DNA of 64,000 nt from Loxodes magnus (GCA_946699065.1 CAMPDV010001041.1:62001-126000); one strand, 5' to 3'; shown: positions 53,921 through 64,000, numbered from the stretch's first letter. Numbers and translations: made by a program. Notes: generated from the letters alone by a model not told the origin.

Positions 53921-56336
53921 GAAACCGAGATTCTACTGTGAGACTATGGGACGTCAAGACAGGTACCTGTAAGACCATGAGTGGTCACACAGATTCTGTA
54001 TATGCTGTGGCTATATCCAGTGATTCAGAGTTCATCGTATCGGGAAGTTATGATAAGACGGTGAGACTATGGAACGTCAAGACAGGTACCTGTAAGACCA
54101 TGAGTGGTCACACATATTATGTATGATCTGTGGCTATATCCAATGATTCAGAGTTCATCGTATCGGAAACCGAGATTCTACTGTGAGACTATGGGACGTC
54201 AAGACAGGTACCTGTAAGACCATGAGTGGTCACACATATTCTGTATATGCTGTGGCTATATCCAGTGATTCAGAGTTCATCGTATCGGGAAGTTATGATA
54301 AGACGGTGAGACTATGGAACGTCAAGACAGGTACCTGTAAGACCATGAGTGGTCACACAGATTCTGTATATGCTGTGGCTATATCCAGTGATTCAGAGTT
54401 CATCGTATCGGGAAGTAGAGATGATACGGTGAGACTATGGAACGTCAAGACAGGTACCTGTAAGACCATGAGTGGTCACACAGATTCTGTATGATCTGTG
54501 GCTATATCCAGTGATTCAGAGTTCATCGTATCGGGAAGTGTAGATTAGACGGTGAGACTATGGGACGTCAAGACAGGTACCTGTAAGACCATGAGTGGTC
54601 ACACACATTATGTATATGCTGTGGCTATATCCAGTGATTCAGAGTTCATCGTATCGGGAAGTTATGATAAGACGGTGAGACTATGGACGTCAAGACAGGT
54701 ACCTGTAAGACCATGAGTGGTCACACTAATTAGGTATTCTCTGTGGCTATATCCAATGATTCAGAGTTCATCGTATCGGGAAGTTATGATAAGACGGTGA
54801 GACTATGGGACGTCAAGACAGGTACCTGTAAGACCATGAGTGGTCACACAGATTCTGTATATGCTGTGGCTATATCCAGTGATTCAGAGTTCATCGTATC
54901 GGGAAGTTATGATGAGACGGTGAGACTATGGGACGTCAAGACAGGTACCTGTAAGACCATGAGTGGTCACACAAATTATATATGCTGTGGCTATATCCAG
55001 TGATTCAGAGTTCATCGTATCGGGAAGTCATGATAAGACGGTGAGACTATGGGACGTCAAGACATGTACCTGTACGACCATGAGTGGTCACACAGATTCT
55101 GTATGATCTGTGGCTATATCCAGTGATTCAGAGTTCATCGTATCGGGAAGTGATGATAAGACGGTGAGACTATGGGACGTCAAGACAGGTACCTGTAAGA
55201 CCATGAGTAGTCACACAGATTCTGTATGATCTGTGGCTATATCCAGTGATTCAGAGTTCATCGTATCGGGAAGTTATGATGAGACGGTGAGACTATGGAA
55301 CGTCAAGACAGGTACCTGTAAGACCATGAGTGGTCACACAGGTTCTGTATCATCTGTGGCTATATCCAGTGATTCAGAGTTCATCGTATCGGGAAGTAGA
55401 GAATAGACGGTGAGACTATGGGACGTCAAGACAGGTACCTGTAAGACCATGAGTGGTCACACAGATTCTGTATATGCTGTGGCTATATCCAGTGATTCAG
55501 AGTTCATCGTATCGGGAAGTCATGATTGTACGGTGAGACTATGGAACGTCAAGACAGGTACCTGTAAGACCATGAGTGGTCACACATATTCTGTATATAC
55601 TGTGGCTATATCCAGTGATTCAGAGTTCATCGTATCGGGAAGTGATGATAAGACGGTGAGACTATGGAACGTCAAGACAGGTACCTGTAAGACCATGAGT
55701 GGTCACACAGATTCTGTATGATCTGTGGCTATATCCAGTGATTCAGAGTTCATCGTATCGGGAAGTTATGATAAGACGGTGAGACTATGGGACGTCAAGA
55801 CAGGTACCTGTAAGACCATGAGTGGTCACACATATTATGTATATGCTGTGACTATATCCAGTGATTCAGAGTTCATCGTATCGGGAAGTAGAGATAAGAC
55901 GGTGAGACTATGGGACGTCAAGACAGGTACCTGTAAGACCATGAGTGGTCACACACATTATGTATATGCTGTGGCTATATCCAGTGATTCAGAGTTCATC
56001 GTATCGGGAAGTAGAGATAAGACGGTGAGACTATGGAACGTCAAGACAGGTACCTGTAAGACCATGAGTGGTCACACAGATTCTGTATATGCTGTGGCTA
56101 TATCCAGTGATTCAGAGTTCATCGTATCGGGAAGTCATGATTGTACGGTGAGACTATGGAACGTCAAGACAGGTACCTGTAAGACCATGAGTGGTCACAC
56201 AGATTCTGTATGATCTGTGTCTATATCCAGTGATTCAGAGTTCATCGTATCGGGAAGTGATGATAAGACGGTGAGACTATGGAACGTCAAGACAGGTACC
56301 TGTAAGACCATGAGTGGTCACACATATTCTGTATGA

Positions 56337-56456
<120 letters not shown>

Positions 56457-56459
56457 TGA

Positions 56460-56579
<120 letters not shown>

Positions 56580-57130
56580 TGATCTGTGGCTATATCCAGT
56601 GATTCAGAGTTCATCGTATCGGGAAGTGATGATAAGACGGTGAGACTATGGGACGTCAAGACAGGTACCTGTAAGACCATGAGTGGTCACACTAGTGTTG
56701 TATATGCTGTGGCTATATCCAGTGATTCAGAGTTCATCGTATCGGGAAGTTATGATGAGACGGTGAGACTATGGAACGTCAAGACAGGTACCTGTAAGAC
56801 CATGAGTGGTCACACACATTATGTATATGCTGTGGCTATATCCAGTGATTCAGAGGTCATCGTATCGGGAAGTAGAGATGAGACGGTGAGACTATGGGAC
56901 GTCAAGACAGGTACCTGTAAGACCATGAGTGGTCACACAGATTATGTATATACTGTGGCTATATCCAGTGATTCAGAGTTCATCGTATCGGGAAGTAGAG
57001 ATAAGACGGTGAGACTATGGAACGTCAAGACAGGTACCTGTAAGACCATGAGTGGTCACACATATTATGTATACGCTGTGGCTATATCCAATGATTCAGA
57101 GTTCATCGTATCGGAAACCGAGATTCTACT

Positions 57131-57685
57131 GTGAGACTATGGGACGTCAAGACAGGTACCTGTAAGACCATGAGTGGTCACACAGATTCTGTATATGCTG
57201 TGGCTATATCCAGTGATTCAGAGTTCATTGTATCGGGAAGTGATGATAAGACGGTGAGACTATGGGACGTCAAGACAGGTACCTGTAAGACCATGAGTGG
57301 TCACACACATTATGTATATGCTGTGGCTATATCCAGTGATTCAGAGTTCATTGTATCGGGAAGTGATGATAAGACGGTGAGACTATGGGACGTCAAGACA
57401 GGTACCTGTAAGACCATGAGTGGTCACACACATTATGTATATGCTGTGGCTATATCCAGTGATTCAGAGTTCATCGTATCGGGAAGTTATGATTAGACGG
57501 TGAGACTATGGAACGTCAAGACAGGTACCTGTAAGACCATGAGTGGTCACACAGATTATGTATATACTGTGGCTATATCCAGTGATTCAGAGTTCATCGT
57601 ATCGGGAAGTTATGATAAGACGGTGAGACTATGGGACGTCAAGACAGGTACCTGTAAGACCTCATTTGTTTACTCATTTTTATAA
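57131..57685 (+). CDS. 3' end of the WD40 array with C-terminal tail
   Basis: The last units run in one frame to a truncated unit ending GTACCTGTAAGACC. Seven non-repeat residues (SFVYSFL) follow, then TAA at 57683-57685. Downstream is almost pure A/T, so the coding composition ends at this point. In Condylostoma, codons that are sense internally can terminate near the transcript 3' end, which would make this TAA a plausible stop. Under a strict karyorelict code (only TGA can stop), the same frame would run to TGA at 57878-57880 and add about 64 low-complexity residues. I prefer the TAA because of the composition change. Confidence 0.5.
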
Positions 57686-58442
57686 ATTTTTTTTATTTTT
57701 TTACTATTGTCATATCAAATGAATATTTTCTATCGTCGATAACAGATTTTTTGCGTTTATTTAACGATACAATTTAATTTAATTTTTAAAATTTTTATCA
57801 TTTCTTATTTTCCTCTTAAAATATTTATAAAGTCTTTTCTTATATTTCTTAAATATCTAAAAGATTTGAAAATTATTTGAAAACTATTCATAAAATATTT
57901 TTCTTTTTTTAAATGAAATAAAAAAAAATCAGGAAATGTATTATAAAATTCTCGTAACAAAAGTTTCTTTTTTATGTCTTATAATTTGTTACATTCAAAA
58001 ATATTCCATATAATTATAAACAATCATTAATTTAAATAATTGCATTCAATAATATTTTTAAATTAAAATCAATAAAATAATTTATATAAGACATGAAAAA
58101 GTTTCTATACCAAGTAAGCAAAAAGAAATTTCAGGACCAGATAAAAATAAGAGGACTTATTTTAGTAGTAGTAGAGTTTATTATAAATATTACTGCAATA
58201 TAAATTTAAAGGTTTATTTTTTCGATAAATGCCTAAACAGAAATCCTACTTTATATAGCTGACAATAATCAAACACATATGACCCGTTTTGCTTTTTTCC
58301 CATATCACTTATAAATCTCCTTTTGAAAATCATTATCTCTTACTATTTAATATTCAAATACTTACTTGTAAAGAGGTTACGATGAATTGTGATACGGATT
58401 TAAAGTAGTTAATTTATGCTCTAAATAAATATTCTATCTAAG
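57686..58442. other. AT-rich spacer after the array, no gene seen
   Basis: The sequence is strongly A/T-rich with homopolymer runs and no protein-like reading in either direction. I see no telomeric repeat, RNA gene or inverted repeat of note. It probably holds the 3' untranslated end of the WD40 gene and the decayed 5' side of the LINE fragment that follows. Confidence 0.6.
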
Positions 58443-59256
58443 AACAATACTTGAATGAATTTATTATAACAATCAAGAGATGATCGTCATTTTTATTTTA
58501 TTTAAAAAGAATTTGATTCAGTGATTTGATCAAATTTATGAAAAATCCTGAATAAGATCTAAGTACATTAAGGAATGAAAAGTTTCCTATCAATCATATA
58601 TAAAGATGAGAGAATAAGATTAAGAATAAATTATCTTATTTCTGAAGAATTTGAAACTTAAAACGGAGTTAAATAAGGATGTGTCTGCTCCCCGGAGATT
58701 ATTCAATATATTATTAAATTAGTTATTGAATGAACTAAAGGAAAAAGAAGTTGGTATTAAAATGCAGACTGAAACGGAATTGGAAACAGAAGTAAGATAT
58801 GTAGGCACCCTAGCATATGCTGATGATATTGTACCATTTGTTCATCCAGATTAACTAGATGATATGATTGATATACTATAATAATGATCATAACGCTATA
58901 ATTTATAAATTACGGACAAAACAAAATGAATGATATGAAATGTTAATGCATGACAAAAATAAGATATAATCACGATAAATGGTATAGCAATAGAGAAAGT
59001 GAAGGAATTTAAGTATTTGGATCATTGGATATAAGAAAATATTTCATATTAAAAACATCTGGAGTCAAGAATCTTAGAATGCCAGAAAACCCAAGCATGA
59101 ATTTTAAGCAAATTAACAATATAGAAAAGAATCACTCCATATAATGCATCTATAATAATAAAATTCTTTATAATCAAGATTTTGGTTATGGAAGCGATTG
59201 TATTCCATACATAGAAGAAGCTATAGGAAATAACTCTTTAAATAAATTGTAAATAT
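58443..59256 (+). pseudogene. LINE reverse transcriptase fragment, decayed
   Basis: Reading TAA/TAG as Gln and TGA as Trp gives a recognisable non-LTR reverse transcriptase. In order: FDSVIWSNLWKIL (from 58512), SFLSIIYKDERIRLRIN, NGVKQGCVCSP (58659-58694), LAYADDIVPF with the YADD box at 58816-58827, INGIAIEKVKEFKYL, and a C-terminal stretch resembling the region after the fingers and palm. One frame change of +1 near 58731 separates the motif-B part from the YADD part. The motif-A aspartate expected before FDSV is absent (FYFIQKEFDSV), so the copy should be catalytically dead. No endonuclease domain or 5' end is visible. The Trp positions at TGA (FDSVIW, NLWKIL) are typical of the family and independently support the code. 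Confidence 0.75.
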
Positions 59257-59343
59257 AAAAAAATTTATTATTTCTAAATATCACGGGATTAAAATCTTGA
59301 CGAATCTTCTTTACCTAAAAATAAAGAACTGCTATCTAATTAA

Positions 59344-59802
59344 ATGAGCATAGGTAGATGCTCGACTACTTTCTAAAATTTATCCTGATTCATTTCAACT
59401 CAAATCCGTAAAGCATATTATAAACTTGTTAAGAGCTTTATTAAATAGTTGTAGTTAATCTCCAGTTAAAAAGATCCTTCGAATTTCGTTAAAATTACTT
59501 CGAAATTCCTTAAGAACTGGAAATTAACTAGCAAGAGTTTTAAAGATTCAAAAATATATTTATAGATAAAAAAAACTAGATTGGTACCTCAGTCTCAGCA
59601 CTCGTATCAAAAGTATCCTCTACATAGTAAGATACTTTTTGATAATTCATTCTCTAACCAGTTAAAAGCAGTAAATAATATTATGAATATTTAAGATACT
59701 CTTTAAGTTGAAAAATAAAATGAAATACTTCTATATGAAGTAAAAGAACTCAAGATTAAAATATAAAAATTAACAGATAAATAAACAAATAAATAAAATG
59801 AT
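59344..59802 (+). CDS. Coiled-coil gene, 5' part (interrupted by the TA-bounded element)
   Basis: The reading starts at ATG 59344 (MSIGRCSTTFQNLSWF) and runs 153 codons to the element edge. TAA/TAG are read as Gln and one TGA as Trp. The end is a Lys/Glu/Gln-rich heptad-like stretch (VEKQNEILLYEVKELKIKIQ), probably a coiled coil. The start is uncertain because the same frame is open upstream into the LINE fragment. I do not recognise a family. The call rests on protein-like composition, since open frames carry no weight under this code. It could instead belong to a LINE ORF1-type protein, as these are often coiled coils and LINE remnants flank it. Confidence 0.45.
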
Positions 59803-59840
59803 TATAGAGCGCGTAGCACCTCATTGGCGCGCAGCTCTTT
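59800..59840 (+). repeat. Left terminal inverted repeat
   Basis: GATTATAGAGCGCGTAGCAC, then CTCATTGGCGCGCAGCTCTTT. Compared with the reverse complement of 62312-62353 it matches at about 38 of 42 aligned positions, with one single-base gap. TATAG at 59803 matches the first five bases of the end consensus known for TA-bounded ciliate IESs and Tc1/mariner ends (TAYAG). Confidence 0.92.
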
Positions 59841-60289
59841 CAATATTAATATTTAATATTAAGAAAAATGTTCTCATGTTTCTTGTTAAAATTCTGGAAG
59901 TCCGATGAGTCATGTCAGCTTCTCCAAATAGGGAATCTGCTTATTAAAATTTATTCTAAAATCTTGAGTCAAATGCTTCAGTCTTCTTGAATAAGGTCCA
60001 AATAAGAGATAGTTATTAAGTCGGTAATAAGAAGGCCCGTCAATCAAACTTTCATACTGCTAGAGAGAATCCTTGGGGTAAGCTAGGTATGTCTCAACGG
60101 AGCTTATCCACCATTCCCCGTTGTGACATCTAGTGTGAGATTACTCGCAATGCAATATACTCTGTACCAGATTACTTACTAATTTGTCTGATGCGGCCGA
60201 CGTCCATTTTATATTTTTTTATATATAATAACAATTCTTTAGAAAAACTAAACACTATTCTTACATAAAATAATCAAAATATTTAAGTC
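59841..60289. other. Left block of the element, noncoding-looking, possible structure
   Basis: GC is clearly higher than in the neighbouring sequence, and no frame gives convincing protein. Short inverted repeats could fold: CAACGG at 60095-60100 with CCGTTG at 60118-60123, and GGGTAAGCT (60077-60085) with AGCTTATCC (60101-60109) at eight of nine pairs; these two stems are mutually exclusive or nested. No tRNA boxes, snRNA or rRNA signature was recognised. Confidence 0.3.
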
Positions 60290-61669
60290 ATGAAAAGTTC
60301 TTATGAAGCAACCTTTGAATAGTATAAGACTTATATAAATAAAATTACTAAGAAAATAAAGGAAATCAAAAATGAAAATTAGATGCTAATGTTAGATCTA
60401 TAAGAGTTATAATAATTAAAAATAAGGTCTAAAAAGTTAAATTTTGCAACAAATTAAATATAATTTTAGATAAAGAAGTTTAAGCAAATTCCTGAATTTG
60501 CCTTATTAATTAAATTATCTAGACTGGTATAAGCATTTCTTGAAGAAATGAATAATCAATATAAACAAATTATGATAGCTCAAAAGAAAAGTTAATTTAA
60601 ACAGATGAAATAAAGAAATATATTGAATAAACTCTTAGTAATGAATAATTTACTTAAACAGAACTAGTTAAAAGTCATAAATAAACACAAAAAAATTTAT
60701 AATCTAGTGATATGCTAACCCATAAATAAATAAACTTCCTGCAAGTTTAAATTGAATTATATAAATAATAAGAATAAGCATTAAAGCATATCTAACAAGA
60801 ACTTTAAGAAGCTTATTAAATAAAAAATAAACACTGAAGCTTAATTATAAAATTATTAATATTTAAATCAATAATCTGCTGATTAGTGTTTAATGCTAAA
60901 GAATTAAATTTTATATTTGAGTAAAGAATTAGAAAAGCAATATTAAAATGGAAATAAGTAATATATGATGTATAAAACAGATTTACCATGAAAATAAAAT
61001 ATCATTTAAGATATATTAATATAAAAACAAAGAGAATTAGAAAATAATACAATAATTTATACTTATCAGTTACAAATACAAAAAATAATTAAAGTTGAAA
61101 TGCAAACTTAAACGGAAGTAAATTCACATAAAATTAGTCAAACTTAAACAGACAATATAAGTTAGGATAAAAAAATATAAGTTAAAGTTTAATGTTCAAA
61201 TGCTTCATCTAGTACAATAAAAATTGAATAATATAATCAATTTTGCTAGACAAGTTTGCTTGATGAGAATTATATAAAACTCCAGTAATTCTATCATTAG
61301 CTAAATATTTAACTTCGTTTGTAACAATTAAAAGTTTGAGTAAAACTAAGAAAATAATAAGAAATTAATAAGTAATTAATGAAAGAATTATTTGATCTAA
61401 AAACCAAGCCTTGATAAAAAGATTAAATGAGCTAAACAAACATTAATTATATTGAAAACTAGAATCGCACTGTTATTAAATAATCAAGTCCTTGCAAAAG
61501 AAAACATGAAAAAGATTGAATTTAAATTCCTCCAGCTAAACGCAATATTAAATGTAAAAATGAAAGAGAAAGTGAACAGATAATACGATAAATAAATAAA
61601 TTAATTAATTAACGCGGGTCTGCCATTATAGGCTATCCACGGATTAATGTTTTAATAATATAGACTTGA
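60290..61669 (+). CDS. Coiled-coil protein encoded inside the element
   Basis: From ATG 60290 the frame reads MKSSYEATFEQYKTYINK and stays protein-like to about 61614, ending ESEQIIRQINKLINQRG. TGA follows at 61667. Gln is mostly TAA/TAG. In-frame TGA at 60989 and three later sites must be Trp if the frame is whole. Between about 60600 and 60830 the adjacent -1 frame is far more convincing (TDEIKKYIEQTLSNEQFTQT, then LQVQIELYKQQEQALKHIQQ), so the copy probably carries two compensating frame changes or the consensus has small errors. A small polar patch (VEMQTQTEVNS, SQTQTDN) lies mid-protein and a basic Pro patch (SSPCKRKHEKDW) near the end. No transposase motif was seen and the family is unknown. 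Confidence 0.45.
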
Positions 61670-62311
61670 TACTCTTTTCTCTTTGTTTTAATTCACAAAT
61701 GTGAAACCTTCTTCTCTCTATTCTTGTGATTCTGTCTAAGGCCGGAGTTGAAATTCTTAAGGAATTCTCATTCTAGTACAAAAGTCAGTCTTTAGTATCT
61801 TTTATAGTTAAAAATCTTAGTTTATTTTTGCCTCAGCTATGCCTTGTTTTCCACCAAGCTCCTATCCAAGTTGACGGCATAGTGAATAGGAGAGATTCTG
61901 AGGCGCAAACTACAGAATAAGACTCGCTTTTTCTGATATTGAGTCTCAAGCTAGAGACTAGCTTAAGACTCACCGTCAATATTTTAAATTATTATAATAT
62001 ATATAATTTAAATAGGGTGGAAAACCCTTTCCTTCGGATGTTGCTTGGAGGCTCAGCAAGACAAATAAAAAATAAGCGCAGACGGAGGATAAATCGGAGA
62101 AAGAGAAATCAATGACAAGAGAAAGCCGATGTAACAAGCTGAAGAACTCTGAACGCCAGGAGGAAACTTTCTTCATTATAGGTCGGGGAAATGTACCCTT
62201 AATCTCATATTGCATCCTATGCTTTGGAAGGAAAAATTACAGGGACTACAGGAAGGGAAAACAGGGACAGAGAGACATAAATTTTTTTTCGACATTAAAT
62301 AAAATTAATTT
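61670..62311. other. Right block of the element, no gene recognised
   Basis: GC-richer than the coding-like centre. No frame gives a convincing protein, although short ORFs exist on both strands at 61976-62351. The main structure is the hairpin at 61942-61970. I recognise no RNA family. Confidence 0.35.
61942..61970. repeat. Perfect-looking hairpin in the element's right block
   Basis: AGTCTCAAGCTAG, a three-base loop AGA, then CTAGCTTAAGACT. Twelve of thirteen positions pair, the exception being one G-T type mismatch. It is the strongest short palindrome outside the terminal repeats; its role is unknown. Confidence 0.7.
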
Positions 62312-62353
62312 AAAGAGCAGCGCACCAACGAGAGTGCTACGCGCTCTATAATC
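62312..62353 (-). repeat. Right terminal inverted repeat
   Basis: Its reverse complement starts GATTATAGAGCGCGTAGCAC, identical to the left repeat over the first 20 bases, and continues with three substitutions and one extra base. It ends in CTCTATA, mirroring the left TATAGAG, with TA at 62349-62350. Confidence 0.92.
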
Positions 62354-62885
62354 GAAAAAATTTATTTAACTAAAAAAATAACAATAAAACTTTACTCCTA
62401 TTAAAGAAAATTAAATACTTTTTGAAGCACTTCATAAGATCAGACTAACAACACTTAAAGCATGTAAGTAAATCAGATAGAAATTAATATAAGACCACAA
62501 AAAAATAGAAAATAAGCAAAAATTATAAACTCAAATGGCTATAATAGAGAAAAAATAGAAAAAATGATGATTGAAAAAGGAAATTATCAGAAATCTTAAA
62601 ATAAAAAGAAATAAACAATAAAAAAATTAAATCTGTTTAAGATGATAAAAGGCATTTAAATCGACAACATAACAAAGTTATAAATGAAACGAAAAAAAAA
62701 TCGAAGTTTAAAAGTAAAAGAAAAAAAAAGTGTAGAAATGAACAACCGATTAAGATCAAAAAATCAAAAAATCAAAAAAAATAAAAAAAAAACTATAAAT
62801 GTTGAAGAAAGAGTTTATGAATGAATGAATTAACCAATCAATTAATTTACGTGGTTTCACCATAGATATTTTTACCACAAATTAA
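62349..62885 (+). CDS. Coiled-coil gene, 3' part (after the element)
   Basis: Reading from the retained TA gives QSKKFIQLKKQQQNF, then KENQILFEALHKIRLTTLKA and IENKQKLQTQMAIIEKKQKK, a Lys/Gln-rich helical region. A poly-Lys segment is followed by LKKEFMNEWINQSINLRG and FTIDIFTTN, then TAA at 62883-62885. With the 5' part this would make about 331 residues. The region 62690-62800 is so A-rich that small frame changes could be hidden, and the middle part reads less convincingly. The ending resembles the end of the element's own protein (INKLINQRG). It converges on the minus-strand LINE with 32 bp between ends. The TAA stop is chosen by position and by the fall in protein character after it. Confidence 0.42.
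62690..62800. repeat. A-rich low-complexity tract
   Basis: Runs of A broken by single other bases, with AAAATC repeated three or four times around 62755-62780. It would encode a Lys-rich segment in the coiled-coil gene and is a place where base-call errors are likely. Confidence 0.8.
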
Positions 62886-62917
62886 GAGAAAATCAAAAGT
62901 AAGAGTATTCTTGGAAA

Positions 62918-64000
62918 TTATCTTATCAGACCAGAATCTTCTAAATTTTCTTCCAATAGATTCATTATATCCTGATCTGAATAGTTAGAGTCAATCTCCA
63001 TCATTAGGTCTTTTTAAAACAGTAGAATTCTATTTCTATCTATTACTTTTCCAACTCTTTCATTTGTCTTTAGATAGTTAAGCTATCTGTTAGTCTTTTC
63101 TGAGGGCATCGTAAGTTCCTTTCTACATTTTCTTAGAATTATTATAAATTGCTAAATCATATTTTTATTTTTGTCCTCTTGATAAGATATTATAAATTCA
63201 AATATGCTCGTTGGATCCTGCTCTATAGTCTTTATCATTTTTTTTCTAATAAGTAAGAATTTTTTAAATATAACCCCATTTTTTTTCTCTTATATATCTT
63301 TCAGAAAACTTTTAATGTGATAATCTATTTCTTTTCTTTTGATTACTTGAAGAGTTCATATCAGATTTTCTAATTTGTAATTTCCTCATACTATTTCTTC
63401 AAGTCTGAGGTTTAAGAAGTCTTATTTTTATTAGTTATTACTGATATTTATGTTCTCAATATTTTCTATTAACTATTCTCTTTCTTCTTTGTATTATCTG
63501 CAATCTTCTATTATATGGATCTCATCTATCTTTCTATAATTGCAGAATTAAAATGCTTCACTCTCTATTAGATTTTTTCTTTCTTTTCATTGTTTATTCT
63601 GCTCCATTGCATTTGGCCCGTAGCCTAAATAAGTATCATATTTCCTGTTTTCTGTGTTTGTTGAATCTTAGATAGTTTGGTATTCCTTGTATGAATTGTT
63701 CAATTAATTCACTTTTAATTTTTTGCAGGTGATCATATTCTACACTCGTGTAATGGAATTTACATCATTATGGAACTTTATCGTTTTTTATCATTAATTT
63801 TCCATCTATTCCTTTTCATTTTTCTTGTATTATTATTTCGTCATTGAGTATGTTTCAAATATAGAGTTATTCCTCTTTGCTAATTGAATTAATCATCCAT
63901 CCAATGTTGATTCTTAGTTTAGGAGCAATTTTCTTCTGAACATTAACATACGTTATCACATATAGTATTGTAGTTTAAGGAAACGCAGTTCATTCTCCAG
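62918..64000 (-). pseudogene. C-terminal part of a LINE polyprotein (partial, enters from the right edge)
   Basis: On the minus strand the reading enters at the window edge (GEWTAFPQTTILYVITYV), passes KNDKVPQWCKFHYTSVEYDH and EIWYLFRLRAKCNGAEQ, then ESEAFQFCNYRKIDEIHIIEDCR plus QYKEERE. The RLRA-like segment followed by a Cys/His cluster ending HIIEDC and YKEERE resembles the C-terminal tail of many non-LTR retrotransposons, although the first Cys of a CxxC pair is missing. A helical extension follows to TAA at 62918. One frame change lies in or beside the A6 run near 63573. TGA is read as Trp (EIWYLF, EEIVWGN, ENLIWTL). Together with the 58.4-59.3 kb fragment it shows that LINEs reside in this genome; whether both belong to one family is not clear. 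Confidence 0.6.

Larger units (their letters stand above)
59803..62348. mobile_element. 2.5 kb TIR element, TA-bounded, IES or Tc1/mariner-like
   Basis: Bounded by the TA dinucleotides at 59803 and 62349 and by ~41 bp inverted repeats beginning TATAGAGCGCG. It divides into a GC-richer left block (to about 60240), an AT-rich coiled-coil reading frame (60290-61669) and a GC-richer right block. It lies inside a coiled-coil gene: cutting it out with one TA left joins phase 1 on the left to phase 0 on the right as a continuous protein-like reading (KQND then QSKKFIQLKK). TA-bounded elements with such ends are removed during macronuclear development in several ciliates. I found no DDE transposase in it, so it may be non-autonomous or too diverged to recognise by eye. 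Confidence 0.7.

Noticed and set aside
57686-58442. Telomere or chromosome end after the array
   Set aside because: There are no C4A2- or C4A4-type repeats; the sequence is plain AT-rich and genes continue beyond it.
59901-59915. Hammerhead-like core (CCGATGAGTC)
   Set aside because: The second conserved core (GAAA in the right place) and the closing stems are missing.
60030-60210. tRNA, rRNA or snRNA gene in the GC-rich patch
   Set aside because: No cloverleaf, A/B boxes or recognisable rRNA or snRNA core was found. The phrase GTTGAAATTCTTAAGG near 61750 only loosely recalls an 18S rRNA motif, and its surroundings do not match.
59803-62348. DDE transposase inside the element
   Set aside because: Neither strand showed a D-D-E/D arrangement with Tc1/mariner flanking motifs; the internal protein is a coiled coil of unknown family.
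61976-62351. Two overlapping 79-residue ORFs on opposite strands
   Set aside because: They overlap each other and the right inverted repeat, resemble no family, and open frames are uninformative under this code.

Overview
The window looks like nuclear DNA of a ciliate in which all three standard stop codons can be sense codons (TAA/TAG = Gln, TGA = Trp). This is the kind of code known from Condylostoma and from karyorelicts such as Loxodes; the lineage itself is inferred. Two independent readings support it. In the WD40 array, TGA lies where WD40 repeats normally carry Trp (after GHTxxV), and TAG lies where Gln fits. In a LINE reverse transcriptase fragment, TGA lies at family-typical Trp positions and TAA/TAG read as Gln. 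One consequence is that stop-to-stop ORF calling means little here: every frame is open, so coding calls below rest on protein character.

Positions 1-57661 are one tandem array of about 470 WD40 repeats. The unit is 123 bp (41 codons, about 45% GC by hand count of one unit). The array enters from beyond the left edge and ends in a short non-repeat tail with TAA at 57683-57685. Most of each unit is nearly invariant, including at silent sites. Variation sits in a few codons that map to the binding face of a beta-propeller and comes as interchangeable blocks. The left 17.2 kb (about 140 units) holds one frame without a break. An indel-rich decayed island lies at 17.23-18.48 kb. Two in-phase blocks follow to 25.34 kb. 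The right 32 kb carries recurrent frame-changing units: about 44 copies of one -1 unit, plus 5 and 2 copies of two other -1 types and 5 copies of a -2 type. Nested higher-order duplications show that the array grows by segmental copying and conversion.

Positions 57686-64000 are AT-rich. They hold a plain AT spacer, a decayed LINE reverse transcriptase fragment (+, 58443-59256), a coiled-coil gene (59344-62885) and the C-terminal part of a second LINE (-, 62918-64000). The coiled-coil gene is split by a 2.5 kb element (59803-62348) with ~41 bp terminal inverted repeats that start TATAG and are bounded by TA. Removing the element and keeping one TA puts the two coding parts in one frame. That is the signature of a TA-bounded internal eliminated sequence or Tc1/mariner-type insertion. 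The element carries its own coiled-coil reading frame, whose end resembles the end of the interrupted gene.

If the array is expressed, it would encode a protein of up to about 19,000 residues whose variable surface codons are shuffled between units, formally like the hypervariable WD40 recognition proteins of fungi. Nothing in the window shows what it binds or whether it is transcribed.
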